From the NCBI RefSeq assembly GCF_014655955.1, contig NZ_BNBO01000047.1, positions 1 to 64,000 on the forward strand: 64,000 bases of DNA. The letters are read 5' to 3'. This DNA comes from Kitasatospora indigofera (lineage in GTDB: Bacteria > Actinomycetota > Actinomycetes > Streptomycetales > Streptomycetaceae). Under the pieces are notes generated by a model that was not told where the DNA came from, did no database searches, and was given only the letters and a program-made list of their open reading frames with translations. This document shows, piece by piece, positions 35,614-43,426 of this stretch. The position numbers and the translations under genes are program-made. The first letter of the stretch is position 1. The number at the start of each line of letters is the position of its first letter.

Positions 35614-35820
35614 TCAGGGGTTGGGGTTGTGCCGGATGGGGGTGGGTGGGCCGAGGCCGAGGAGGTAGGCCAGTGCGAGCGGGGCTGTGCCGGGGTCGCG
35701 GGGGCGGGCGTCGAAGCACGCCCAGCAGCAGAAGGCCGTGGGGTTCCAGGGCGCCGGTCGCCCGTACTTGGCGCAGGTCATGTACGGCACCGGCTCGCCG
35801 CTCCCGGTGGGCTGCTGCAT
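35614..35820 (-). CDS. Small Cys/Trp-rich protein, family copy 1
   Basis: A 68-aa protein starting at an ATG with GAGG 8-9 nt upstream. Its core, MTCAKYGRPAPWNP..FCCWACFDARPRDP, then APLALAYLLGLGPPTP, is closely related to proteins at 62396-62599 and, truncated, near 50000. The family pattern is CxxCG...W.P.GYC.W.CFDARPRDP, suggesting a four-cysteine zinc knuckle. In this copy the second cysteine is a tyrosine (CAKYG), so metal binding may be lost. Function unknown. Confidence 0.6.
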   Translation of the reverse strand: MQQPTGSGEPVPYMTCAKYGRPAPWNPTAFCCWACFDARPRDPGTAPLALAYLLGLGPPTPIRHNPNP

Positions 35821-35928
35821 GACGATCACCTCGTCTGGGGCGTCTGCCCAGCACAACGGTACGTCCACGGCCGATCGGGTAGGAGTCCCTGCGGGATGGC
35901 TGCCGTGTTCCGGTGGAGCCGTTCATCC

Positions 35929-35966
35929 GAGGTCCCGGACCGCGGGAGCGCAATGCCGTTGCTTTA
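35929..35966. repeat. Left 38-bp inverted repeat of a ~0.9-kb cassette
   Basis: It reads GAGGTCCCGGAC, then CGCGGGAGC, then GCAATGCCGTTGCTTTA. The outer 12 bp (one mismatch) and inner 17 bp (exact) are inverted at 36809-36846, while the 9-bp centre is in direct orientation in both. Confidence 0.65.
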
Positions 35967-36105
35967 ACCCTGCCTGGCGCGTTGGGCGAGCGTGGATTTT
36001 CGCGGGGGGCCGGGCGCCCGGCTGAGGTTAGGGGTACTGGAAGCGCCACAGGCAAGGGCGGGTAGGTTGGGCTGTTGGTCCCGCCGGGACCGTCTGGGGG
36101 GACGT

Positions 36106-36609
36106 ATGACTGAGAGCCGGGTTCACCACTACCGTTTCGCCCACAGGGTGCTGGCCGGAGCTGCGCTGGACTTCGGGCCGAGGATGCTCGACACACCCCC
36201 GGCTCACGGCGTGCAGCAGTCCCTGGTCGCGATGTGGAACGGTTTCGGCGAGTCCTTGCCACTCGAAGACCGGCTGCCGAGCGATGGCCTGTCGGGCCGC
36301 ATCCTCGATCACGCCGGCCATCGGCTTCTCCTGGTCACCCTCCCGGCGCCAGCCGCTTCCGCCGAGGCGTACTTCGCCGCTGTCGTGCTTCCCCGGGGCG
36401 TCAGCACCTGCCGGTTCCTCACCTTGGAGTACTCGGTCAGCCCGATCGACGGAACGTCAGGCACCGTCCTGGGCGAGTGGTCGAGCGAGGGGCACCACAA
36501 CCTCGGCCAAGGCCCCGAACCGATGCCAGATCTCTTCCTGGAGGCCATCGGAAGGCTCCTTGAACCCGCCCAGACCAGGAAGACCCGGGGCCTGTTCCGG
36601 CGCCGGTGA
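36106..36609 (+). CDS. Conserved hypothetical protein inside an inverted-repeat-bounded segment
   Basis: A 167-aa soluble protein (MTESRVHHYRFAHRVLAGAAL...). The start has a GGGGGG stretch 5-10 nt upstream. It contains PMPDLFLEAIGRLLEP near the end and a basic tail (RKTRGLFRRR); no domain is recognised. A 22-bp terminator stem follows, and the whole unit is flanked by 38-bp inverted repeats, so it may be cargo of a small mobile element. Codon use is normal for the window. Confidence 0.7.
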   Translation: MTESRVHHYRFAHRVLAGAALDFGPRMLDTPPAHGVQQSLVAMWNGFGESLPLEDRLPSDGLSGRILDHAGHRLLLVTLPAPAASAEAYFAAVVLPRGVSTCRFLTLEYSVSPIDGTSGTVLGEWSSEGHHNLGQGPEPMPDLFLEAIGRLLEPAQTRKTRGLFRRR

Positions 36610-36744
36610 ACCAGCAATGGCGAGCGGAACATTCACGCGGCTGAGGCAAGGCCCGGAGCGCTGTCAGAACTCGGCGACATCGATGTGTCGCGTGGCGGGG
36701 CGCTCTCGCTTCTCACCTATGAAGCCACTGACAACTGAAACGAG

Positions 36745-36794
36745 GCCGAGACTCCGAGGAGCGTCCGTGTTTGGACGCTCCTCGGAGTCTCGGC
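36745..36794 (+). terminator. Strong 22-bp perfect hairpin
   Basis: Arms 36745-36766 and 36773-36794 are exact reverse complements (start GCCGAGACTCCG, end CGGAGTCTCGGC) around a GTGTTT loop. It lies between the hypothetical gene and the right inverted repeat. Confidence 0.8.
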
Positions 36795-36808
36795 TACTGG
36801 GGAGTCCC

Positions 36809-36846
36809 TAAAGCAACGGCATTGCCGCGGGAGCGTCCGGGGCCTC
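36809..36846. repeat. Right 38-bp inverted repeat of the ~0.9-kb cassette
   Basis: It reads TAAAGCAACGGCATTGC, CGCGGGAGC, GTCCGGGGCCTC: arms inverted relative to the left copy, centre in the same orientation. No gene was recognised between here and 37091. Confidence 0.65.
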
Positions 36847-37091
36847 CCTCTGTTCCTGGTGGTCGCACGGATGGCCGTGAGGGCGGGCGGGGTCTGCGGT
36901 GCGCGTCTACGGTGGGGTGGGTACCGAGAGCGTCCCCGGCCCCCGATCCGGCCGTGGCGCGGCCCCGGGTCGTGAGGCCCGGGGCTGTTCTCGATGATGC
37001 GAGGGGTCGCGGCCGGGTGCGGTCGCGGCCCTTCGTGCTGCCCGGGCCCGGGAGCGAGGGAGACTTCCCCGGGCCGGGCGGGCGCGCCGCG

Positions 37092-37733
37092 TCATGGCCG
37101 CAGGTGGGGGTAGTGCAGTTCGTCGAGTTCCTTCTGGGCGTGGTGCAGGTCGGTGACGAGGTCGGGCAGGCCGAGGTCGATGCCGGCCTGGTAGGCCCGG
37201 ACCCTGCGGCGGGCGAGGTCCAGGACGTCCTCGGGCGGGTAGGGAGCGCTGCGGCGCGCGGCGTGGGCGTGCACGGTGGCGAGGTCCGCGACCGCGGTCA
37301 TCTCCGTCGTCAGCCGGGGGACTTCGGCGTCCAGGCGGGCCAGCTGCCGGCGGCGCCACACCGCGTACTGGATGCGGACGTAGGCGCGCGCGCCCCGCTC
37401 GCCGTCCCACTCGGGCGAGTGCGAGGCCGCTCCGGCGGCGCCGTGCTCCCGGTCGAGCCGGAGCAGTTCCAGGGCGGCCTCGCCGGCGCCGCAGAGGACG
37501 TCCTGGGCGAGGAAGCTGGCGTCCTGGTCGCCGGGGTAGAGGCCGTCGGCCAGGGAGCCGGCCTCGACGTCGAGCGCGGCGCGGTCGGCGTGGGCGGCCT
37601 GGCGCAGCACCCACTCCCGGCTCCGGTCCGGTCGGCGCCCGGCGCGGGCCTCGGACAGCCCCAGGGTGATCAGTGCCTGGACCTCGGTGTGGGTGTCGGG
37701 CGCATCTGCGTAAGCCTGCTCGGTGCCGGCCAT
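37092..37733 (-). CDS. Conserved hypothetical helical protein
   Basis: A 213-aa protein with a GGGAGGAG site 5 nt before its ATG. It is rich in Ala, Arg, Asp and Glu and predicted mostly helical (VLRQAAHADRAALDVEAGSLAD, YVRIQYAVWRRRQLARLDAEVPRL, DLVTDLHHAQKELDELHYPHLRP). There is no signal peptide or membrane segment and no recognised domain. Upstream on the other strand lies a helicase fragment. Confidence 0.65.
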   Translation of the reverse strand: MAGTEQAYADAPDTHTEVQALITLGLSEARAGRRPDRSREWVLRQAAHADRAALDVEAGSLADGLYPGDQDASFLAQDVLCGAGEAALELLRLDREHGAAGAASHSPEWDGERGARAYVRIQYAVWRRRQLARLDAEVPRLTTEMTAVADLATVHAHAARRSAPYPPEDVLDLARRRVRAYQAGIDLGLPDLVTDLHHAQKELDELHYPHLRP

Positions 37734-37817
37734 CTGGGCTCCTCCCAGTCGGGTATGCGCGGGCACCAGGAGGAGGAACCGGAGGCCATCGTGCGGGGCC
37801 TCACGCCCCGTCCCGGG

Positions 37818-38064
37818 CACTCGACTCCGAACAGCTGCGGGTAACGGTGCAGATGGCCACCGGCTCCGGGAAGTCCTACGTCGGGGCCGTAGCGGGCCAG
37901 AAACTGGTGGTCCTGGTCGTGCTGCCGACGCTGGACCTGCTGGTGCAGATGATCGGCTCGTGGCGGGCGGCCGGGCGCTCTGGGACATGCACGCCATCTG
38001 CTCTCTGGTCGACTCCGAGCTGCCGTACGGCGTGAGAGCAACCGCCGTAACCGGCCACACCTGA
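37818..38064 (+). pseudogene. DEAD/DEAH helicase fragment, frameshifted
   Basis: One frame gives LRVTVQMATGSGKSYVGAVAGQKL (Walker A ATGSGKS) and VLPTLDLLVQMIGSWRAAGR. The adjacent frame continues with ALWDMHAICSLVDSELPYGVRATAVTG. This is the start of a superfamily 2 helicase core, but both flanks and the rest of the protein are missing. It is consistent with decay of a large helicase gene of an accessory element. Confidence 0.6.
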
Positions 38065-38330
38065 CCGAACAGCACGTCTAGCCAGTTGAGAACACATCAG
38101 CTGTGCATAATGCGGCGGCGAAGCCTCAGGTCACAGAGAGTATAAAGAACTCTGTTCACCGTGGCCCCACGAGTCCGATGGGCACACAAACATCTCGGTC
38201 ACCCGTGACGCAAAACCAGCTGCTGATCAACGCAGCCAGTATGGCAGAGTCAAATTTTCCAAGATGCTAGCTCGGCTCATGTAACGATCCGGCTGGTGTC
38301 ATTCTCCGAGAATTCGAGCGAGGAGATGAG
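38065..38330. other. AT-richer leader region of the secreted-protein gene
   Basis: No coding frame is supportable. AGAGT-ATAAAGA-ACTCT (around 38136-38152) is a small inverted repeat, and GAGGAG lies just before the ATG at 38331. Confidence 0.45.
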
Positions 38331-38822
38331 ATGCGGAAGTCAAACAAATTGCGCGCTCTCGGTGCTGCGGCCTTCGTAATTACAGGTGCTCTCGCTCTAC
38401 CGAGTCCTGCGCAGGCCCGTGTAGCCATAACGTGGGAGGAAGATTTCGCGACCTCGTCGGCTCCGGTTTTCTGCGACGTCGTGAGTCTTTCTGGCTACAC
38501 CGACGGCGGATTTTCATGCTTCCAGAAGTACGGCGACGTTCTGCAAGTCCGGACCGGGGCTTCCGATGCAAACGGGAACATTCGCCGAATGTCCGTTCAG
38601 TGGAAGAACGAGCTGAAAGACAAAAACGGGAACTGGAATCTGTATCGGTATGGTGAGTGCTTCAATGACCTGGGGACGGACCTATACGGCGTCTGCAACA
38701 AGGACTTCTACGAGGACTCCACTACCAACAAGCTCGGGGGAAAGGGAAGCAGGCTAGCAATCAAGCACTGCATCCAGGGTGTCTGCGAACCCTGGAGTAT
38801 ATGGTTCCGCAACGACCAGTGA
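38331..38822 (+). CDS. Small secreted Cys-containing protein, probably acquired
   Basis: A 163-aa protein with a GAGGAG site and a Sec signal peptide (KLRALGAAAFVITGALALPSPAQA, cleavage near residue 29). The mature ~134 residues contain cysteines in VFCDVVSL, FSCFQK, YGECFND, GVCNKDF, KHCIQGVCEP, suggesting disulfides, and end WSIWFRNDQ. Codons are far less GC-biased at third positions than neighbours (AAA, GAT, TCA and ATA appear), a sign of recent transfer. No family is recognised; an extracellular inhibitor, effector or defence peptide is possible but unproven. Confidence 0.75.
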   Translation: MRKSNKLRALGAAAFVITGALALPSPAQARVAITWEEDFATSSAPVFCDVVSLSGYTDGGFSCFQKYGDVLQVRTGASDANGNIRRMSVQWKNELKDKNGNWNLYRYGECFNDLGTDLYGVCNKDFYEDSTTNKLGGKGSRLAIKHCIQGVCEPWSIWFRNDQ

Positions 38823-38918
38823 CGGTTCGGGGAACTGTCGGGCCTGGCAGCATCCAGTAATGCGCGGCGGGTACCTTGGCCTGTTGGTCTCGGTACCCGT
38901 CGACGGGTACTTGCCGGG

Positions 38919-39060
38919 CTAATTTGAGCTGCGGGCGGGCCATTGCTTGGCGTGGAGTAGGCGCATTTCCCACCAGGGGTCGTCCAGCTGCCCCTTGCGG
39001 GCTTGGCGTGCCAGAAGTGGAAACGCCACGGGGGCCTCTGCTGCGCCCGCGGCCCCGCGG
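38919..39060 (-). pseudogene. C-terminal fragment of an unrecognised protein
   Basis: The leftward frame ends APVAFPLLARQARKGQLDDPWWEMRLLHAKQWPARSSN. The sequence looks protein-like, but no start or upstream continuation can be defined. Confidence 0.35.
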
Positions 39061-39084
39061 CCCACGCGGGCCCGGTAGGCAGGC

Positions 39085-39320
39085 TCCGTCCTGCACCGCG
39101 CCCTGGCGGCGCGCCCCGCCCCGGCGATGCTGGTCGTCGACCTTCGGGCCGTCACCTTCTGCGACTCCTCCGGCCTCAACGCCCTGCTGCAGGCCCGCCT
39201 CGACGCCGAGCGCCAGGACACGCCGGTCCACCTCGCCCGTCCGACCGACAACGTGGCGCGAGTGCTGGAGATGACCGGAGTCGACCGGGTCCTCCCCGTC
39301 GATCAAGTCGTCTCCGCCCC
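39085..39320 (+). pseudogene. STAS-domain (anti-sigma factor antagonist) remnant
   Basis: The frame reads VLHRALAARPAPAMLVVDLRAV, TFCDSSGLNALLQARLDAE and HLARPTDNVARVLEMTGVDRVLPV, the second half of a SpoIIAA/RsbV-like domain including the DSSGLN phosphorylation loop. A TAG lies directly upstream and the N-terminal strand is missing. It is probably not functional, although it could once have worked with PP2C phosphatases such as the one at 23071. Confidence 0.6.
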
Positions 39321-39463
39321 CCGTGCCGCACACCCGCACCGGCTGACCCGCCGACACCGGCCGCCACCACAGACGCGGCCGGATCCTTCGCCGGCGCTCC
39401 GAGCCGCGGTCCTCGGCCGTCCCGGCCGGGCGGACCAGGACTTCGCGGGGCCGGTGGCCCTGG

Positions 39464-40830
39464 TCATGCTCGGAGGATGTCCCGGAGATCGGCGACGGCG
39501 CGCTCACGGTCGTGGCCGGGGGGAATCGCCCGTAGGAGATCCGTTGCCCGTGAGCGTACGAGTCCCGTGCGTTGGTCGGAGGGGAGCGCGATCAGTGCGT
39601 CCACGGCCCGTGTGCAGCCCTGGGAGGTATTGCCGGCGTAGTGGTCGCAGAGCGCCGCGTCCATGTGCATCAGGGTCCGGGCCTGGTAGCTGCCCGGCCC
39701 GGAGAGTTTCAGGGCGCGTTCTTGGGCGGTGCGGGCGTGGGTGATGTCCCCTAGCCGGGTGAAGGCGTGCGACAGGTGGAGCTGGAGTTTTTGTTCCGGC
39801 AGTCCGAACCATGTGTCGGCGGTGCCTTCCGAGTCGAGGTGCTCGGCGATCGTCTGTGCCCGGGCCAGGGCTTCGCGGGCGGCTTCGGTGTTGCCGCAGA
39901 CCGCGTGGGCCCGGGCGGACACCGCCGCGGCCAGAGCGCCTGCGGCCGACGGGGAGGAGCCCGCTGCGTCCAGGGCCGGTCGGCGAGGCGTACCGCTTCC
40001 CGCGGTACCCCGTAGGTCAGCGGTGTCATGGCTTCCCGGGCGCAGATCCACGCGAGTACCTGCCGGTCTCCGGACTCGTTCGCGGCCAGCCGGGCCGAGT
40101 GGAACCATCCCCTTGCCTCCTGCGCCTCGCCGAGGTCGTGGAGGACGATCGCCGCCATACCGGAGAGCTGGCCGACCGTGCGGCACAGCCGGCCGCGGTC
40201 CGCCGCGGTCTGGGGCCGGCCCAGAAGGGTGCGCAGCTCGACGACGTCGGCGGCGATCTCTGCCAGGCGTGCGGCAGGGGGCTGGCCGCCGTAGCCGAGG
40301 GCGTAGGTGTCGGCGACCTGCTCCCAGTAGTCGAGGTCGGTCGGTGTGGGGTGGCCGGCCAGGGCGGCGTCCAGGGTGTGGCGCTCACCGGCGAGTTGGC
40401 CGAGCGCGGTGGTGGTCAGGCCGCCGGCGATGAGGACCTTCAGGGCCCTCCGCCGCTTCACGAGGTCACCTGTCGAGGGTTCATGAGGCTGCTCCGTAGA
40501 ACCGGTTGGGGTGGACTTCTCCCAGGGGCGCGGAGCCAGACCGAGGAATCCACCGGGGATTCCCAGGCCGTCCGCGATCCTCTCGACTGCCTCGAACGAG
40601 GTGACGGTGGCTTCTCCGCGGGCTACGAGTGATACCCGCTCGGACTTCATGGCACACGCTTCGGCGATCTGGTGGTAGCTGGGGCCCGCCGCTTTGAGGG
40701 CCGTGAAGACGACGGTGAAGTTCCGGGTCCGCAGGGCCTTCACCACCACGGGGTCGTCGAGGAGTCCGGTGGGCAGGGCGAGCATTCCTGGGCGGTCAGG
40801 CACGTCAGGTCCCCCAAGGGTCGCGGCCAT
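39464..40830 (-). pseudogene. XRE-family HTH regulator with TPR-like C-terminus, frameshifted
   Basis: The N-terminal part (MLALPTGLLDDPVVVKALRT, then IAEACAMKSERVSLVARGEATVTSFEAVERIADGLG) is an XRE helix-turn-helix. Helical repeats follow (YWEQVADTYALGYGG, GRLCRTVGQLSGMAA, WFHSARLAANESGDRQVLAWI). Near 39980 the frame breaks at VRLADR; homology resumes in another frame with ALDAAGSSPSAAGALAAAV and runs to 39464. Loss of one G in a GGCC context explains it, so a sequencing error is possible. The start is uncertain among 40857, 40830 and 40785. It faces the nucleoside gene cluster and is its likeliest regulator. Confidence 0.7.
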
Positions 40831-40851
40831 CCGGTGCACCCCCGGGTGGGA

Positions 40852-40878
40852 CCCCACGGTGGGGGCCCCACGGTGGGG
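40852..40878. promoter_or_regulatory. Tandem palindromic operator, two copies of CCCCACGGTGGGG
   Basis: The 13-bp palindrome occurs at 40852-40864 and 40866-40878, a 14-bp period. It overlaps the 5' end region of the XRE-TPR gene, facing the cluster that starts at 41328, and could serve autoregulation. The 450 nt from 40879 to 41327 contain no supportable gene and must hold the cluster's promoter. Confidence 0.6.
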
Positions 40879-41327
40879 TTACAGCACCTCTGGCCGTCCG
40901 GCTTGAATGGCTCACACAGGGACGCGGCACCTGGTCACCTCAAGGTCCGGGCGTCCGTCCACACGGCCGTACTTGCTCAGAGTACCGACGTCCTGACGGC
41001 CCGTCACCGATGTGTGCCGGTAGTAATCCGTGCTTCCCGGGCCGGCCGGGGAGCCGCCGCGTACCCCCCTGGGCAGCCGGGTTGACCTCTCCCGGCCGCC
41101 CCCGCACCCCCGCGCACCGATCCGGCCGTACGGAGCCGACCGCCCCGGCGGCCTGGCCGGCGCGGCACCTTCCGGCCCTTCCCGGCCGGCTCTCAGCGCC
41201 GATCGCACGCCCGCGGCTCCGACCTCGGGTGCGCAGCTGCACCCCGTCCCGACGATCACTCAACGTGAACGGACATGCCCGAGCGTGCCCATCTGGCCGA
41301 CGGCCCAGACACCCGCAGGAGAAGCCG

Positions 41328-42677
41328 ATGAGTACTCAGACCTTGCCTCACAACAACGGCACCGACGTGGCGCGGCTGCTCGCCGACGATGAGCACTTCC
41401 TGTGGCACTCGTGGTCGCCGTCCGGAACAGCGGGCCGCGGGGGCATGGTGGTGACCGGCGGCCGGGGCTGCGAGGTGACCACGGCGGATGGCCGCACCTT
41501 CCTCGACGCCCGCGCGGGGATGTTCAACGCCACGCTCGGCTACGGCCGCACCGACGTCGCCGAAGCCATGCACGCCCAGGCCCTGCAGCTGGCGACCTAC
41601 ACCCTGACCCAGGCCGCGACGGTGCCCGCCATCGAACTCGCGCGGCGGATCGCCGGCCTGACGGGGGAGGCGGAGCTGTCGCGGACGTTCTTCTGCCACT
41701 CCGGGTCCGAGGCGAACGAGACCGCGGTGAAGGTCGCCCGGCAGTTCCACGCACTGCGCGGCGAGGCCGGCCGGCGCACCATCCTCACGCTGGCCGACGG
41801 CTACCACGGCTCCACCCTGGCCACCGCGGCGATGTCGCAGATCCCCGCAGCGCGGGCCGGCAACCATCCGCTGCCCGCCGGGTTCGTCCACGCCCCCGCG
41901 CCGCGCTGTGCAGAGTGCGCGGCCCGCCGCCCGCATCGCACCTGCACGCCTCCCGGGCCGGAGGCGATCGAGCAGGCACTGCTGGCGGCCGGGCCCGAGA
42001 CGGTGGCCGCGATCGTCCTGGAGCCGGTCCTCGGCGTGGCCGGGGTGTGGCCGCTGCCGGCCGGCTACCTGCGCCGGGTCCGCGAGCTGTGCGACGAGTA
42101 CGGCGTGCTCCTGGTCCTGGACGAGGTGATGACCGGCATCGGGCGCACCGGGACGTGGTTCGGCTACCAGCACCACGGCATCTCCCCGGACATCGTGACC
42201 CTGTGCAAGGGACTGGGCGCCGCCTACGCCACCGTCTCCTCGGTCACCGTCCGCCAGAGCGTCTACGAGGCGTTCGCCGCGGATCCGCTGATGGGCGGCC
42301 TGCGGCACGGCTTCACCACCGGCGGGCACGCCACCGCCTGCGCCGGGGCGCTGGCCGTCCTGGACGCCGTCGAGCGCGAGGGCCTGGTCGCGGGCGCCGC
42401 CCGCACCGGCGCGCAGCTGCTGCAGCGCCTCGCCAAACTGCGCTCCCTGCCCGCGGTGCACGACGTACGCGGCGCCGGTCTCCTGCTCGCGGTCGAGTTC
42501 GACACCGTTGAGCAGGCCGCCCTGGTGGACGAGGCGATGGCCGACGACGGAGTACTGGCCCGGCTGCAGGGCGCGGCCGTCACCCTCGCCCCGCCGCTGG
42601 TGCTCACCGACGAGCAGGCCGAGCGGATCGCCGACTGCCTGGAGCGCGCCGCCCTCGCCCTGGACGGGAACCGGTGA
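41328..42677 (+). CDS. Class III PLP aminotransferase, candidate uridine-5'-aldehyde aminotransferase (LipO-like role)
   Basis: A 449-aa fold-type I aminotransferase. Visible are FFCHSGSEANETAVKVARQ (cofactor phosphate loop), GYHGSTLATAAMSQ, the Asp of LLVLDEVMTGIGRTG, and the catalytic lysine in TLCKGLG; residues 180-200 contain a Cys-rich insert (PRCAECAARRPHRTCTPP). A GGAGAAG site precedes the ATG at 41328. It leads a tightly packed operon. In glycyluridine-antibiotic pathways an aminotransferase (LipO) converts uridine-5'-aldehyde to 5'-amino-5'-deoxyuridine. That role is inferred from the company it keeps, because class III sequence alone does not fix the substrate. Its stop overlaps the next gene. 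Confidence 0.85.
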   Translation: MSTQTLPHNNGTDVARLLADDEHFLWHSWSPSGTAGRGGMVVTGGRGCEVTTADGRTFLDARAGMFNATLGYGRTDVAEAMHAQALQLATYTLTQAATVPAIELARRIAGLTGEAELSRTFFCHSGSEANETAVKVARQFHALRGEAGRRTILTLADGYHGSTLATAAMSQIPAARAGNHPLPAGFVHAPAPRCAECAARRPHRTCTPPGPEAIEQALLAAGPETVAAIVLEPVLGVAGVWPLPAGYLRRVRELCDEYGVLLVLDEVMTGIGRTGTWFGYQHHGISPDIVTLCKGLGAAYATVSSVTVRQSVYEAFAADPLMGGLRHGFTTGGHATACAGALAVLDAVEREGLVAGAARTGAQLLQRLAKLRSLPAVHDVRGAGLLLAVEFDTVEQAALVDEAMADDGVLARLQGAAVTLAPPLVLTDEQAERIADCLERAALALDGNR

Positions 42678-43426
42678 GCGCGCCGCCCACCGTCGTGGTG
42701 CCCTGCGCCGGGAAGGGCCGCCGCCTCGGCCTGCCCTTCCCGAAGGAACTGATCCCCTCCGGCCCCGGCCGGCTGGCGATCGACTCCGCGCTGCAACTCG
42801 TCGACGAAGCCGCCGCCGCCGACCTGCGGCTGCTGCTGGTCACCGGCCCCGGCCGCGAGGCCACCGCCCGATACGTGCGCGGGCGCTGCGCTGCGCCGGT
42901 CGCCGTCGTCGGGCAGGATCCGGCGCTGCCGGAACTGGCCGGGGCGATCCGCTCGGCCCTGCCCTGGTGCCCGGGCCCGGTGCTGGTGCTGCTGCCCGAC
43001 CAGGTGCTCGCCCACCCGGCGCCCGGCCTGCTGGACGCCGCCCTCGCCGCGCTGGCCGGCCACCAGGCGTGCTTCCTCGCCGCGCCCGAGAGCGACCCGC
43101 GGCGGATCGCCGTCGACGGGGCGCTGGCCACCACGCCGGGGGAGGACAGCCCAAACGGTGCGCGGCGGCTGACCGGCCTGGCCGACAAGCCCGGCCCCGG
43201 CCACACCGAAGGGTTCGACCGGGTGTGGTTCGGCTTCGGCTTCCAGCCGACTGCCGCCCACGCGGTGCTGGAGCAGCTGCACGCCGCCACCGAACACCGC
43301 CTGACCGAGAACGACTTCCGCACCGGCCCGCTGGCCGGCGCCCCCGTCCTCGACTGCCCGCCGTTCACCGACCTGGGCACCTGGCCCGCCTACGCCCACC
43401 ACTGGAAGGACACCCCGTGCGACTGA
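42674..43426 (+). CDS. Sugar-1-phosphate nucleotidylyltransferase (LipM-like role)
   Basis: A 250-aa Rossmann-like nucleotidyltransferase starting at GTG in a GTGA overlap with the aminotransferase. The signature PCAGKGRRLGLPFPKELIP resembles RmlA/GalU-type enzymes, with the G-rich loop and following lysine binding the nucleotide. FTDLGTWPAY near the end is also seen in this family. At 250 residues it lacks the extra C-terminal domain of RmlA. In the LipKLMNOP scheme this enzyme makes UDP-5-amino-5-deoxyribose from the 1-phosphate. The function is inferred from family plus cluster. Confidence 0.85.
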   Translation: MSAPPTVVVPCAGKGRRLGLPFPKELIPSGPGRLAIDSALQLVDEAAAADLRLLLVTGPGREATARYVRGRCAAPVAVVGQDPALPELAGAIRSALPWCPGPVLVLLPDQVLAHPAPGLLDAALAALAGHQACFLAAPESDPRRIAVDGALATTPGEDSPNGARRLTGLADKPGPGHTEGFDRVWFGFGFQPTAAHAVLEQLHAATEHRLTENDFRTGPLAGAPVLDCPPFTDLGTWPAYAHHWKDTPCD

